Source of the DNA: Sulfitobacter delicatus
GTDB taxonomy: Bacteria; Pseudomonadota; Alphaproteobacteria; Rhodobacterales; Rhodobacteraceae
DNA: 64,000 nucleotides
Direction: 5' to 3'
Assembly (NCBI RefSeq): GCF_900102535.1
Contig: NZ_FNBP01000002.1
Span: forward strand, 1 to 64,000
Made by a program: the position numbers and the translations under genes. This document shows positions 49,387 through 59,972 of this stretch, one piece after another. Within the stretch, counting starts at the first letter, position 1. Each line of letters opens with the position of its first letter. The notes under the pieces are model-generated. The model worked only from the letters and a program-made list of their open reading frames with translations, was not told where the DNA came from and made no database searches.

Positions 49387-51945
49387 TTAGTAAAGACCGC
49401 CCGAGCTCAGCGTGCCGAAGCTTGCCTTGGGGCCGACGGTGGCTTTCTTGCCTGTCGAGGTGGTGACCTGACGCGAGGAGGACGAGCCGCCAAGTTCTTC
49501 GACCAGCGGCAGGTCTGCCCCCATGGCAAAACCGCCGTCAAAGGAGATGCCAAAGAGCGGCTCTTCCCCATCGCGGAAACACTCGGAGACCACATTGCCA
49601 CCTGTCGCGCCGTCGCTCAAACGGGCGCCGGAGAAACGGTCAATCTTGATGAAGCGACACTGCTCGGGCACGCTGAAATCACCGCCACCGTATTTCTGGA
49701 TCGCCTCAGACATGAAGCGCTGGAATACTGGTGCGCAGAGCGCGCCGCCCCCGGCCCCCCGGCCCATCGGGCGTGGTGTGTCGTAGCCGATGTAGCAGCC
49801 CGCCGCGATGTTCGACGAAAAGCCGACGAACCACGCGTCTTTCTCGTCATTGGTGGTGCCGGTCTTGCCTGCAATCGGGATCGGCAGGTTGATCGCCTTA
49901 CGGGCCGTGCCCCGCTCGACCACGCCGCGCATCATGGAGGTCAACTGGTAGGCTGTGACCGGATCCATCACCCGCTCGCGGTTCGAGATGACCTTGGGCG
50001 CCGTGCCGGGGGCGAGGCTGATCTGTTCGCAATCGTAGCATTTGCGCTCGTCATGCTGGTAGACAGTGCGCCCGTAACGGTCCTGCACCCGGTCGACCAA
50101 CGTAGGCTGCACACGCTCACCGCCATTGGCAAACATGGCATAGGCCGAGACCATTTGATAAAGCGTGGTCTCTTGGCTGCCGAGCGCATTGGCGAGCACC
50201 GGCGACAGGTCGTCATAGACACCAAAACGCTCGGCATAGCTGCCGACCACATCCATACCGACCTCTTGGGCCAGACGGATTGTCATCAAGTTCCGCGATT
50301 GCTCAATCCCGGTGCGCAATGGCGTGGGACCGTAGAACTTGTGCGACGCGTTCTGCGGGCGCCAGACGCCTTGGGGGGTGTTGATCTCAATCGGCGCGTC
50401 CACAACGATGGTCGCGGGGCTATAGCCACTGTCGAGCGCCGAGGCATAGACAAAGGGTTTGAAGCTGGAGCCGGGCTGACGTTTGGCCTGGGTGGCGCGG
50501 TTAAAAACGCTGGCCTGATAAGAAAAGCCGCCCTGCATGGCGATCACGCGGCCCGTGTCTACGTCCATCGCAACAAAGCCGCCCTGTACCTCGGGCACCT
50601 GCCGCAGAGTCCAGCGGATGAAGGAGCCGTCGTTATCGGCGGTCATCCGGCGGACCAGCACCACCTCGCCCACGTCAAGCAGGTCGCCCGCGACTTTCGC
50701 CTTGGGGCCAAGCTTGCCATCGTCCAAACGCTTGCGCGCCCATTGCACGTCCTTGGCCGGGATCCAGTGACCGTCTTCGTCATCCTCGACCCCTTCAATG
50801 CCGATACGCGCATCGGAACTGCCGACTTCGAGCACCACCGCAGGATACCACTGGTTTTCCAGGTCAATGTCACGCGGCACCCGCAGATCGGCCAGTGCAG
50901 CGCGCCATTTCTCTTCGGTCTCCAACTGTTCCGCCGGGATTTCAAAACGTGTCCCGCGCCAGATGCCCTGCCCGCGGTCGTATTGTTCCAACTGACGGCG
51001 TAGCGCATTGGCGGCCACCGGCTGCATTTCGTTGTCGATCGTCGCGCGCACGGTCAGACCGCCGGTAAAGAACTCGCCCTCGCCAAAGTCTTCGCTCAGC
51101 TGGCGGCGGATTTCGTCGGTGAAGTAGTCGCGCGGCGGAAGCTCGGCCTTGAAGCTCTCGAAGTCGCCGTTCTGAACCGAGCGCAGCGGCAATGCGACCT
51201 CGTATTCATAGACCTCTTCAGAGATATAGCCGTTCTCCATCATCTCCTGCAGCACGAAGTTCCGACGTGATAACAGGCGCTCCTTGCGCCGCACCGGGTG
51301 ATAGTCCGAGGGCGCTTTGGGCAGCGAGGCAAGGAAGGCCGCCTCATGCGGGGCGAGCTCGCTTAAAGTCTTGTTGAAGTAAGTCTGGCTCGCCGCAGCC
51401 ACACCATAGGAGTTCTGGCCGAGGAAAATCTCGTTGAGGTAAAGCTCAAGGATTTTCTCTTTGCTCAGCGTCTCTTCCAGCCGCGAGGCGAGGATAATTT
51501 CCTTGATCTTACGCTCTGCCCGACGGTCGCCAGACAGCAAGAAGTTCTTCATCACCTGTTGAGTAATGGTTGAGGCGCCGCGCACATCGCGACCGCGCGA
51601 TTTCACCGCGTCCACCGCCGCCGCACCAATGCCGCGCAGGTCATAGCCTTCGTGGGTGTAGAAGTTTTTATCTTCCGCCGAGATAAACGCCTGTTTCACC
51701 AGATCGGGGATCGTCTCTGCCGGGGTGAAAAGCCGCCGTTCCTTGGCAAATTCATCGATCAAGCGGCCCTGGCCCGAGTAAATCCGGCTGATTGTCGGCG
51801 GGGTGTATTGGGCGAGCGACTCGTGGCTGGGCAGATCGCGCCCATACATCCAGAACACCGCACCGATGGTCAAAGCCACCATGCCGACGCCCAAGGTGAT
51901 GGTGGTAAAAATACCGCCGAAAAAAGACAGAACAAATCGAAACAC
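49387..51945 (-). CDS. mrcA: Penicillin-binding protein 1A (bifunctional transglycosylase/transpeptidase)
   Basis: An 852-residue class A PBP that builds peptidoglycan. A short cytoplasmic end is followed by a membrane helix (about 8-33). The glycosyltransferase domain carries AEDKNFYTHEGYDLRGIGAA (catalytic Glu), and an OB-like insert follows. The transpeptidase domain has the SxxK motif in KRQPGSSFKPFVYASA and the KTGTTND motif. The GTG at 51945 is preferred, as family members begin with FRFVLSFFG; a longer frame runs to 52029. It follows the upstream cell-wall amidase gene on the same strand. Confidence 0.92.
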   Translation of the reverse strand: MFRFVLSFFGGIFTTITLGVGMVALTIGAVFWMYGRDLPSHESLAQYTPPTISRIYSGQGRLIDEFAKERRLFTPAETIPDLVKQAFISAEDKNFYTHEGYDLRGIGAAAVDAVKSRGRDVRGASTITQQVMKNFLLSGDRRAERKIKEIILASRLEETLSKEKILELYLNEIFLGQNSYGVAAASQTYFNKTLSELAPHEAAFLASLPKAPSDYHPVRRKERLLSRRNFVLQEMMENGYISEEVYEYEVALPLRSVQNGDFESFKAELPPRDYFTDEIRRQLSEDFGEGEFFTGGLTVRATIDNEMQPVAANALRRQLEQYDRGQGIWRGTRFEIPAEQLETEEKWRAALADLRVPRDIDLENQWYPAVVLEVGSSDARIGIEGVEDDEDGHWIPAKDVQWARKRLDDGKLGPKAKVAGDLLDVGEVVLVRRMTADNDGSFIRWTLRQVPEVQGGFVAMDVDTGRVIAMQGGFSYQASVFNRATQAKRQPGSSFKPFVYASALDSGYSPATIVVDAPIEINTPQGVWRPQNASHKFYGPTPLRTGIEQSRNLMTIRLAQEVGMDVVGSYAERFGVYDDLSPVLANALGSQETTLYQMVSAYAMFANGGERVQPTLVDRVQDRYGRTVYQHDERKCYDCEQISLAPGTAPKVISNRERVMDPVTAYQLTSMMRGVVERGTARKAINLPIPIAGKTGTTNDEKDAWFVGFSSNIAAGCYIGYDTPRPMGRGAGGGALCAPVFQRFMSEAIQKYGGGDFSVPEQCRFIKIDRFSGARLSDGATGGNVVSECFRDGEEPLFGISFDGGFAMGADLPLVEELGGSSSSRQVTTSTGKKATVGPKASFGTLSSGGLY

Positions 51946-52074
51946 GCGCGCGGACCACCATTGGCTAGGGATTGCTCCAAGCCTATACAGGATGCGCCGC
52001 GTGGGGTCAAAACACATGGGCGGTATCAAGGGGCGAATTACCGCCCACCGACCAGCGGCGGTTTCAGCGTGTTT

Positions 52075-53292
52075 TTACTGCCGTATCAGAGGCTTGAGCG
52101 CCGCATCGCTATCGCGCCATGCGACAATCGCATCCGCCATCGCCCCGACCATCACCGCACGCCAGACCGGATCGCGCAGGTTGGTCAAATCGCGCTTGGA
52201 ACTGAGAAAGCCGATCTCGACCAATACCGAGGGGATGTCTGCGGATTTCAGCACCGAGAACCCGGCGCGGCGCAGGGGGCGGCTGTTCATCGGGCCGCCT
52301 GCGCCATCCATGCCCTCGACCAAGAATTTCGCCAAGGCTTCCGACCGCGGCTCGGTTTCTTGCCGGGCGAGATCAAGCAGAATGCCCGCCACCTGATCGT
52401 CCGACCCGGTCAAGTCTGCACCCGCGATAATGTCCGAGCGGTCATGACGGGCAGCGAGATGCTCTGTCGCTGCGTCACTGGCATCGTCCGACAGCACGTA
52501 GACGGTCGCTCCGCTCGCGCCGCCTTGAGACAGGCTGTCCGCATGCAGCGACAGGAACAGATCAGCTTCGGCCTGATGCGCAATGGCGACGCGGTGCTCA
52601 AGCGCCACAAAGATATCCTCGTCCCGCGTGAGCAGCACATCGACCCCCTTGCGCCGCAGCGCATCGCGCAAGTCACGGGCGAAGTTCAGCATCATGTCCT
52701 TCTCGTCCAGTCCTTCCCGCTGGGCGCCGGGATCAATGCCGCCATGGCCGGGGTCGAGCACGACGGTGAAGGTGTCTTTGTCGATGGTGGGCGCTTTGGG
52801 CGGAGCCGTCAGCGCGGCGGTCCAATCAGGGTCCACCGGCGCGCCAGCGGCTTTGGCAAAGGCCGCTTCCTCTACTGTCTTCAGCGTAATTTCCAACCGC
52901 GCCTGCCCACTGGCTGCGTCGATGGGCATGCCGATCTCGTCCGGCACCATCGGCTCGGCCAGATCAGCGACAAGCCGGGACCAACCGGGCTGGAAGGCGC
53001 CAAAGCGCACAGCCGCAATCCGGCCGGGTTTGGCCAGCAGATCACCTGAATGCACATTGCTCCAATCCGCCTCGCGGAAATCGACGATCAACCGCGCGGG
53101 ATCGTCGAGCAGGAACACGCGGAAGGGCACCCCTTGGCTGAGCGCAACAGTCAGATCGGTCTTGCCGAACCAGCCGTCTTTAACGGCGCTCGCCTCTGGA
53201 TCGACCCGCGCCAGCGCGGTCAACTCCTGCGCCATCGCCGCTGGCCCTGCACAGGCCAACGCCACTGCCAGAACCTTTAGAACTGCCCGCAT
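52075..53292 (-). CDS. N-acetylmuramoyl-L-alanine amidase (AmiC-type)
   Basis: A 405-residue periplasmic zinc amidase that cleaves septal peptidoglycan. The signal peptide covers about 1-21 (ending AAMAQ). An AMIN-type targeting domain lies at about 45-140. The Amidase_3 domain at about 170-400 has VLDPGHGGIDPGAQ (first zinc His), LFLSLHADSLS (second His) and VLVEIGFLSSKRD (catalytic Glu). It lies directly upstream of mrcA, joining synthesis and splitting of the wall. Confidence 0.92.
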   Translation of the reverse strand: MRAVLKVLAVALACAGPAAMAQELTALARVDPEASAVKDGWFGKTDLTVALSQGVPFRVFLLDDPARLIVDFREADWSNVHSGDLLAKPGRIAAVRFGAFQPGWSRLVADLAEPMVPDEIGMPIDAASGQARLEITLKTVEEAAFAKAAGAPVDPDWTAALTAPPKAPTIDKDTFTVVLDPGHGGIDPGAQREGLDEKDMMLNFARDLRDALRRKGVDVLLTRDEDIFVALEHRVAIAHQAEADLFLSLHADSLSQGGASGATVYVLSDDASDAATEHLAARHDRSDIIAGADLTGSDDQVAGILLDLARQETEPRSEALAKFLVEGMDGAGGPMNSRPLRRAGFSVLKSADIPSVLVEIGFLSSKRDLTNLRDPVWRAVMVGAMADAIVAWRDSDAALKPLIRQ

Positions 53293-53356
53293 TCCTCGTC
53301 ACCCTGCCCTGCTTGTTTTCGCCCTTTTAGCATCTGCCGCGCAGGCAAACCAGCGT

Positions 53357-54499
53357 TCAGCGTGCCGCCATAAAGGCTTTGAGCCGAGCAATGCCTTCTT
53401 CCATATCCGCCGTGCTGCGCGCGTAAGAGAAGCGCAGGGTCTTATGGCCGCGCAGCGGATCGAAATCGAGCCCCGGCGTGACGGCAACGCTTGCTTTTTC
53501 AAGGATTTCAGCGGCAAAGGCGCGGCTGTCATCGGTAAAGCGGGAGACATCCGCATAGACGTAAAAGGCCCCATCCGGCGGCGCGATGTCGGTGAAACCG
53601 GCCTCTTTCAACCCTTCGACCACCAAATCGCGGTTGCGACGATACACCGCGAGGTTGGCTTGCAGCTCGTCGTCGCAATCCATTGCAGCCAAGGCTGCGA
53701 TTTGGCTCGCATGGGGGGCGCAGATGAACATGTTCTGCGCAATTCGTTCCACCACGCGCACCTGATCTTCGGGCACTACCATCCAACCGACGCGCCAGCC
53801 GGTCATCGAGAAATATTTGGAGAATGAGTTGATGACGTAGCAGTCGTCCGTGATCTCCAGCGCGGTCACGGCCTTCTTGTCGTATTCGATGCCGTGGTAA
53901 ATCTCGTCCGAGATAAAGGACATGTCATTCGCCGCGCAGGCTTCGGTCAAAGCGGACAGCGCCGGACGGTCGAGCATCGTGCCCGAGGGGTTCGCCGGAG
54001 AGGCAACCAGCAAGCCCTTTAGGTTCTCATCAGCAAAATCCGCGGCGACAGGCTGGTAGCGGTTTTCCGGAGAAGCCGGCAGGTCAACCGGCTGCATCCC
54101 CAAAGCCCGCAGAATTTGGCGGTAGCTCGGATAGCCCGGCGCGCCGATGCCGACGCGGTCACCGGAATCAAAAAGCGCGGTGAAGGCGAGCAGGAATCCG
54201 CCAGAGGAACCGGGCGTGATGACCACCCGCGCCGGGTCCAGATCGACATTATACCACTCGCCATACATCTGCGCGATCCGCGCCCGCAGCGCTGGCAGTC
54301 CGAGTGCCACGGTGTAACCCAAAGGCCCGTCCTGCATCGCCTTCGTCAACGCTTCTGCCGCTTCTTTGGGCGCGCCGGTGCCGGGCTGGCCAACCTCCAT
54401 ATGGATGATGTGGCGGCCTGCGGCCTCGGCAGCGGTGGCGGCCTGCATCACGTCCATCACGATAAAGGGATCAACGGAGGATCGGGTTGAATTGCGCAT
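53357..54499 (-). CDS. Class I/II PLP-dependent aminotransferase
   Basis: A 380-residue fold-type I aminotransferase. Seen are HMEVGQPGTGAP near the N terminus, the PLP-binding region PANPSGTMLDRPAL, and the PLP-lysine in YVINSFSKYFSMTGWRVGWMV. The C-terminal RFSYARS is the substrate Arg region. It has good AGGAG spacing before ATG 54499. Substrate unknown; aromatic or aspartate-type amino donors are plausible. Divergent from the DsbA-like pair. Confidence 0.9.
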   Translation of the reverse strand: MRNSTRSSVDPFIVMDVMQAATAAEAAGRHIIHMEVGQPGTGAPKEAAEALTKAMQDGPLGYTVALGLPALRARIAQMYGEWYNVDLDPARVVITPGSSGGFLLAFTALFDSGDRVGIGAPGYPSYRQILRALGMQPVDLPASPENRYQPVAADFADENLKGLLVASPANPSGTMLDRPALSALTEACAANDMSFISDEIYHGIEYDKKAVTALEITDDCYVINSFSKYFSMTGWRVGWMVVPEDQVRVVERIAQNMFICAPHASQIAALAAMDCDDELQANLAVYRRNRDLVVEGLKEAGFTDIAPPDGAFYVYADVSRFTDDSRAFAAEILEKASVAVTPGLDFDPLRGHKTLRFSYARSTADMEEGIARLKAFMAAR

Positions 54500-54595
54500 G
54501 GGCTTGCTCCTAGTCTGGCCATGTGCTTTCACCTCGCCTAATGCCGGGCGTCAACCCTCGGCCCCTATTTCGCAGTTTCACCGAAAGGTCCGCCC

Positions 54596-55345
54596 ATGTT
54601 TGCCCGTTTGATCGCCCCCGCCTTTGCCAGCGCACTGGCCCTCACCGCCCCCGCACAGGCGATGGACCTGACCGAATTGACCGACGCCGAGCGCGCCCAG
54701 TTCCGCGCCGAGGTCCGTGCCTATCTCATGGAGAACCCCGAGGTGATCCTGCAGGCGGTCGAGCAGATGCAGAACCGTCAGGCCGAAGCTCAGATGCAGG
54801 CGGATTTTGACCTTGTCACCGCCCATGCTGATGAAATTTTCAACGACGGCTATTCTTGGGTGGGCGGCAATCCTGAGGGCGACATCACGCTGGTCGAATT
54901 CCTCGACTACCGCTGCGGCTATTGCAAACGCGCCCATGATGAAGTGGCCAAGCTTCTGGAAACAGACGGCAATATCAAAATGATCGTCAAAGAGTTTCCG
55001 ATCTTGGGCGAGCAATCCATGTTGGCCTCGCGTTTTGCGGTGGCGACAAAACAGGTCGCCGGCGATGACGAATACAAGCAGTTGAACGACGCGCTGATGG
55101 CCTTCAACGGCGACATCACAATGCCCGCCCTGCGCCGCTTGGCCGAAAGCTTTGATCTGGATGCCGAGGCGATTGAGGCCAAGATGGACAGCGAAGAGGT
55201 GACCCAAGAGATCGCCCAGACCCGCGCGCTGGCGCAGAAGCTGCAGATCACCGGCACACCGACCTTCGTGATGCAGGACGAAATGCTGCGCGGCTACCTG
55301 CCCTATGACCAGATGATGGCTCTCGTGGAGGAAAAGCGCGGCTGA
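54596..55345 (+). CDS. DsbA-family periplasmic thiol-disulfide protein
   Basis: A 249-residue exported thioredoxin-fold protein. The signal peptide covers 1-22 (ending APAQA). An N-terminal helical extension (about 25-75) is followed by the thioredoxin part with active site C107-G-Y-C110 (LDYRCGYCKRAHDE). The cis-proline region is ITGTPTFVMQDEMLRGYL. It resembles BdbD/ScsC-type oxidases. The downstream gene encodes a smaller related protein and overlaps by one base, suggesting a joint oxidase/partner pair. Confidence 0.88.
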   Translation: MFARLIAPAFASALALTAPAQAMDLTELTDAERAQFRAEVRAYLMENPEVILQAVEQMQNRQAEAQMQADFDLVTAHADEIFNDGYSWVGGNPEGDITLVEFLDYRCGYCKRAHDEVAKLLETDGNIKMIVKEFPILGEQSMLASRFAVATKQVAGDDEYKQLNDALMAFNGDITMPALRRLAESFDLDAEAIEAKMDSEEVTQEIAQTRALAQKLQITGTPTFVMQDEMLRGYLPYDQMMALVEEKRG

Positions 55346-55836
55346 TGATCCGGGCGCTTGGCGTTCTCATAACGCTGTCGCTGGCCGCGCCCGCCGCGGC
55401 CAGTGAGTTGGCCGAGATGCCCCCCGCACAGCGTGCGGCTTTCGAGGCTGAGTTGCGCGCGGCGATCCTCGCCAATGGCGATGTGATCGCCGAGGCGTTG
55501 GCCGGGCCGCAGCCGGCGCGCTCTGAAATGCAGCAGTATATTGCGGATGACCTCAGCTTACTGGACCGGCTTGCTCCGACCTTGCTAGAGGGGAATGATA
55601 TTGCGCTTTTCATCGCCGAAGGCTGTGCTGGCTGCGCAGATGCAGCGCAAGAATTAGACGACCTTGCAAAGACTTACGAGATCGACTTCATCTTGCATGA
55701 CCTTGCTTCGCCGGAAGCGAAGGCATGGGCTGAAGACCTCGGGCTGAGGGAAGCGCCCTTCTATGTTCTGCCGAATATGATCCTGCGCGGTCACATGCCG
55801 CAGGTCGTTTTGCAGAAATACCTGAGCAACCCCTAA
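55345..55836 (+). CDS. Small DsbA-like partner protein
   Basis: A 163-residue exported protein with a signal peptide (1-19) and an N-terminal region echoing the upstream DsbA-like extension (ELRAAILANGDVIAEALA). A shortened thioredoxin fold follows, with active site C94-A-G-C97 (AEGCAGCADAAQE) and a cis-proline in REAPFYVLPNMILRGHM. The inserted helical domain of DsbA is reduced. The ATG shares a base with the previous stop. It is probably a paralogue from an ancient duplication, perhaps a reductant or exchange partner. Confidence 0.75.
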   Translation: MIRALGVLITLSLAAPAAASELAEMPPAQRAAFEAELRAAILANGDVIAEALAGPQPARSEMQQYIADDLSLLDRLAPTLLEGNDIALFIAEGCAGCADAAQELDDLAKTYEIDFILHDLASPEAKAWAEDLGLREAPFYVLPNMILRGHMPQVVLQKYLSNP

Positions 55837-55866
55837 AGCACTGAATGAGCAACGGACTGTAAGTCC

Positions 55867-56994
55867 TTATTCTGCCGCCTCTTTTGCAGACTCGGCTTCG
55901 ATCTTTGCCGCCCGTTCCTCGACCTGCTCGACGATGTGGTCGATCATGCCTTCGTTGCCCAGCTTATGGCTCTGCTTACCAGCAAGATAGACCATCCCCG
56001 ACCCCGCGCCGCCGCCGGTGAACCCGACGTCAGTCATCAGCGCTTCCCCCGGCCCGTTCACAACGCAGCCGATGATTGAAAGACTCATCGGTGTTTTGAT
56101 ATGCTCAAGCCGCTTCTCCAGCGCCTCTACCGTTTTGATCACGTCAAACCCCTGCCGGGCGCAGGAGGGGCAGGAAATGATGTTCACACCCCGGTGGCGC
56201 AACCCGAGCGATTTTAGGATTTCATAGCCGACTTTGACCTCTTCGACCGGATCAGCCGAGAGGGACACACGGATCGTATCGCCAATTCCGCTCCACAACA
56301 AATTGCCCAGACCGATGGCCGATTTGATCGTGCCGGACATCAGCCCGCCCGCTTCGGTAATGCCAAGATGGATAGGCGCATCGGTGGCATCGGCCAGCTG
56401 TTGATAGGCGGCCGCCGCCATAAAAACGTCCGAGGCTTTGCAGGAGATTTTAAATTCGTGGAAGTCATTGTCCTGCAGGATTTTGATATGATCGAGCCCG
56501 CTTTCGACCATCGCATCTGGGCACGGCTCGCCGTATTTCTCTAACAGGTGTCGCTCCAGTGAGCCTGCGTTCACGCCGATGCGGATCGAACAGTTGTGGT
56601 CTCGTGCGGCCTTGATGACCTCGCGAACGCGCTTTTCATCCCCAATGTTACCGGGGTTGATCCGCAGACAAGCGGCACCAGCTTCGGCGGCTTCGATCCC
56701 GCGTTTGTAGTGGAAATGGATGTCCGCCACGATCGGCACGGAAACCTCTGGCACAATCTCACGCAGCGCCTTTGACGACGCCTCATCGGGCACTGATACC
56801 CGGACGATATCCGCACCCGCGTCGGCAGCCGCTTGGACCTGCGCGATCGTCCCGGCGACATCAGTCGTCAGCGTATTGGTCATGGTCTGAACGGTGATCG
56901 GCGCGTCGCCCCCGACCGGCACATTGCCCACCATGATCTGCCGCGATTTGCGACGCGGAATCTCGCGCCAAGGGCGGATGGAATGAAGCGACAT
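55867..56994 (-). CDS. ispG: IspG, 4-hydroxy-3-methylbut-2-enyl diphosphate synthase
   Basis: A 375-residue iron-sulfur enzyme of the MEP isoprenoid pathway, converting MEcPP to HMBPP. The N-terminal TIM-barrel part opens [16 protein letters not shown]. The [4Fe-4S] ligand cysteines are in [15 protein letters not shown] (two) and [16 protein letters not shown] (one). The length matches the short bacterial form. AAAGGTG precedes the ATG. The rodZ-like gene lies upstream on the same strand, 100 bases away. Confidence 0.95.
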   Translation of the reverse strand: MSLHSIRPWREIPRRKSRQIMVGNVPVGGDAPITVQTMTNTLTTDVAGTIAQVQAAADAGADIVRVSVPDEASSKALREIVPEVSVPIVADIHFHYKRGIEAAEAGAACLRINPGNIGDEKRVREVIKAARDHNCSIRIGVNAGSLERHLLEKYGEPCPDAMVESGLDHIKILQDNDFHEFKISCKASDVFMAAAAYQQLADATDAPIHLGITEAGGLMSGTIKSAIGLGNLLWSGIGDTIRVSLSADPVEEVKVGYEILKSLGLRHRGVNIISCPSCARQGFDVIKTVEALEKRLEHIKTPMSLSIIGCVVNGPGEALMTDVGFTGGGAGSGMVYLAGKQSHKLGNEGMIDHIVEQVEERAAKIEAESAKEAAE

Positions 56995-57094
56995 AAAGAC
57001 ACCTTTCGCGGATCAAGGGCATTGGCCCATACCTAGTCAGGCAGGATCGCTTGTGCAATGGCAAGGAAGTGGGATCGCGCCCGGGAAGCGCCTG

Positions 57095-58387
57095 CTAGCT
57101 CTTGCAGGGCATGGCGGCCAGCGCCGACGGTTCGATAGAGCCTTCGAGGTCGGCAAACATGCGGCTGAGCGATTGCTCGGCGGCGGGATCGACGGGTTGG
57201 TAAAGCTCAGCCAGCGCCTGTTGGTGCAGCGGCACGTTCGAGGTCACGGCACCGCGCGGGCCGACGGGGCCAAAGCAGCCGTCCGCCATCGCGAAATAAA
57301 GCGCACCGGATTCACCCGTCCGCAGGGTTGGCGGCTCTTCTGTGACGGGGACATCATAGGTGTCGCCCTTGTTCATCACACCTTCGAAGATGACTGTCCC
57401 ATCTGCGGCGCGGACGCGGACCCAAGAAGGATAGGCCGCGACCATACGCACGCTTTCCGCTATCGGCTCGACCACCTGCGGTTTGGGCAGTTCGCCGTCA
57501 GCGTTGGCCAGCATCAGCGCATCGTTAATGGCGTCAGAGATGGTGCCATCCTCTTCTGCGACCATCGTATTTTGAGATCCCGGGTCGGGGCGGTCAGGCG
57601 TTGGGAAATTGCTTACCGAGCGTGGGTCGATGGAAGCGATTGGCGCGTCGCGGGCAACCAACACCGGCACATCCAATGCCTGCGGGCGATAGAGCCGGTC
57701 CAGCGCGTCGGCGCGCGGGCTTTCCATGCTGCGAGGTGCAGCGGAATCGTCCTCGGCATCCGGCGCGCTCGCAAGAGCGCCGTCCAGAGGATCAAGATCG
57801 GAAAGGACAACCGGTGTCTGGTCCACCGGAGCAACCTGCACGCGCTGCACTTCTTTCAGCACGGTCCAGCCACCAAAACCGATGGCCGAGATCAACGCAA
57901 TGAGAACAAGCGAAGAGCCCACGGCACCGGGTTCGATCCGGCTAAGTAGCCCGTCCCCCACCGGCACGAAGGGTGTGTTCGGACGGGCGAAGAGATCATC
58001 ATCTTTCGGGGATTTACGGCGGTCTTCGAAACTGGGCTTCTTAACGACCGAAGCCTCAGCGGACATACCATGCGCCACGGCAAAGCCGGATTCCTTGCAA
58101 AAGGCGGCAAAAGCCTGATCCGGATCCATGTTCAGGTAACGTGCATAGGACCGCACATAGCCTGCGATAAACCCCGGCGTGTCAAAGGCATCAGGGTCGC
58201 AGTTTTCAATGGCAGCGATGTAGGAGGCTTTAATCCGCAACTCGCGTTGCACGTCGAGCAGGGATTTCCCGAGCGTCGCGCGTTCACCACGCATAACGTC
58301 CCCCAGCCGCAATTCGAATGCGTCAAACCCTTTAGGTTCAACGGTTTCGTCCTCAGCGGATTTGGAGGCCCATCGCCCGATCATCAA
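57095..58387 (-). CDS. RodZ-like cytoskeletal/HTH membrane protein
   Basis: A 430-residue protein with a cytoplasmic helix-turn-helix (about 26-95, GDVMRGERATLGKSLLDVQRELRIKASYIAAIEN), a basic juxtamembrane segment, one membrane helix (about 156-177) and a periplasmic C-terminal domain. The last (about 330-410, WVRVRAADGTVIFEGVMNKGDTYDVP) matches DUF4115 of RodZ. RodZ links MreB to the wall machinery and sets rod shape. A gap of 100 bp separates it from ispG on the same strand. Confidence 0.88.
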   Translation of the reverse strand: MMIGRWASKSAEDETVEPKGFDAFELRLGDVMRGERATLGKSLLDVQRELRIKASYIAAIENCDPDAFDTPGFIAGYVRSYARYLNMDPDQAFAAFCKESGFAVAHGMSAEASVVKKPSFEDRRKSPKDDDLFARPNTPFVPVGDGLLSRIEPGAVGSSLVLIALISAIGFGGWTVLKEVQRVQVAPVDQTPVVLSDLDPLDGALASAPDAEDDSAAPRSMESPRADALDRLYRPQALDVPVLVARDAPIASIDPRSVSNFPTPDRPDPGSQNTMVAEEDGTISDAINDALMLANADGELPKPQVVEPIAESVRMVAAYPSWVRVRAADGTVIFEGVMNKGDTYDVPVTEEPPTLRTGESGALYFAMADGCFGPVGPRGAVTSNVPLHQQALAELYQPVDPAAEQSLSRMFADLEGSIEPSALAAMPCKS

Positions 58388-58505
58388 TATGCCCTGTCCC
58401 TATTATGCCTTTAGCCTTAGCCCGAATGCGCCCCAACGATTCGGATTTAGCCTTTTCTTGCGTCAAGACTAGCATAAGACAACGGAAAACACGAACAACA
58501 GCGTA

Positions 58506-59729
58506 TTAACCGGCTGCTTCGGCACGATTCAGCGCACAATGAGACCAGAGTGAGTCCATCCCCCGCACAAGCGCGTCCATCTCCTTAGGCCCATGTACGG
58601 GCGACGGCGTAAAGCGCAACCGTTCGGTGCCACGCGGGACCGTCGGAAAGTTGATCGGCTGGACGTAGATGCCGTGATCTTCAAGCAGCATGTCAGACAG
58701 CAGCTTGGTATGGACTGGGTTGCCGACCATCACTGGCACGATGTGGCTGCCGTGATCGATGATCGGAAGGCCGAGACCTTTCAGGCGCAACTTCAGAGCC
58801 TTAGCTTGCTGCTGGTGTTTCTCTCGCAATTCTGGCGCACGTTTGAGATAGGCCACTGATGCAGCCGCGCCCGCGGCCACCGCTGGCGGCAGAGAGGTGG
58901 TAAAGATAAAGCCCGGCGCATAGGAGCGAATGGCGTCGCACATCTTGGCCGAAGCCGCGATATAGCCACCCATCACGCCGTAAGCCTTGGCCAGCGTGCC
59001 ATTAATGATGTCGAGCCGGTGCATCAGACGGTCGCGTTCCGCCACCCCTGCCCCGCGCGGGCCGTACATGCCCACGGCATGCACTTCGTCGATATAGGTC
59101 AGCGCGCCGAACTCGTCGGCGAGGTCGCATATCTCTTCGATCGGGCCGAAATCGCCGTCCATCGAATAGATCGATTCGAAAGCGATCAGTTTGGGCGCGG
59201 CCGGGTCGTCGGCTTCCATCAGCTCGCGCAGGTGGGCCACATCGTTGTGACGGAAGATGCGCTTGGCCCCGCCGTTGCGGCGCACGCCTTCGATCATGCT
59301 CGCATGGTTCAACGCGTCGGAATAGATGATCAGACCGGGGAACAGCTTTGGCAGCGTCGAGAGCGTCGCATCATTGGCGATATAGGCGGAAGTGAACAGC
59401 AGCGCTGCTTCCTTGCCATGCAGATCGGCCAGCTCAGCCTCAAGCCGTTTGTGGTAGATCGTCGTGCCGGAGATGTTGCGCGTACCGCCCGAGCCAGCGC
59501 CGGTGGCGCGCAGAGCCTCCTCCATCGCTTCGATCACGACAGGGTTCTGCCCCATGCCGAGGTAGTCGTTTCCGCACCAGACAGTGATATCCTGCGTGCT
59601 GCCGTCCGGCTTGGTCCAGACCGCATGAGGGAACTGACCGTTGCGGCGTTCAATGTCGATAAAGGTCCGGTAGCGGCCTTCGTCATGCAGGCGCGCAATC
59701 GCCGCGTCGAGTTTTTCCGAGTAGTCCAT
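58506..59729 (-). CDS. hemA: 5-Aminolevulinate synthase
   Basis: A 407-residue PLP enzyme that condenses glycine and succinyl-CoA in the C4 route to haem and bacteriochlorophyll. The PLP-lysine is K248 in [23 protein letters not shown] and [15 protein letters not shown] are strongly conserved. The ATG at 59729 has GGAGGAG upstream; the extra 15 residues in the longer frame are unlikely. The C4 pathway is typical of alphaproteobacteria. No clear regulator site is visible upstream. Confidence 0.95.
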   Translation of the reverse strand: MDYSEKLDAAIARLHDEGRYRTFIDIERRNGQFPHAVWTKPDGSTQDITVWCGNDYLGMGQNPVVIEAMEEALRATGAGSGGTRNISGTTIYHKRLEAELADLHGKEAALLFTSAYIANDATLSTLPKLFPGLIIYSDALNHASMIEGVRRNGGAKRIFRHNDVAHLRELMEADDPAAPKLIAFESIYSMDGDFGPIEEICDLADEFGALTYIDEVHAVGMYGPRGAGVAERDRLMHRLDIINGTLAKAYGVMGGYIAASAKMCDAIRSYAPGFIFTTSLPPAVAAGAAASVAYLKRAPELREKHQQQAKALKLRLKGLGLPIIDHGSHIVPVMVGNPVHTKLLSDMLLEDHGIYVQPINFPTVPRGTERLRFTPSPVHGPKEMDALVRGMDSLWSHCALNRAEAAG

Positions 59730-59972
59730 TGCGCTCCTCCGTCGGGCCGGCCTGCAAGCGAGAGGGCCAGACACCCATATTCACTTTTTGGAATGGTTAC
59801 AGATTCCTACCCCTCTCTTCAATCTCTTATCGCCGCGCCGCAAGGGGCGAACTGTCGCAGGGGGCGCGGCCCGGGGAACCAGATAGGCCGATCCCCACCG
59901 TTTTCCCAATGATTGCTTGTATGTTCGCAGCGATTGCTATTTTGAGGAGGCTTACTCAGGAAAGACAAAGCC

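Noticed and set aside
51652-53827. Long plus-strand frames opposite mrcA and the cell-wall amidase
   Set aside because: They are mirror frames in GC-rich DNA. The minus-strand genes have full active-site motifs.
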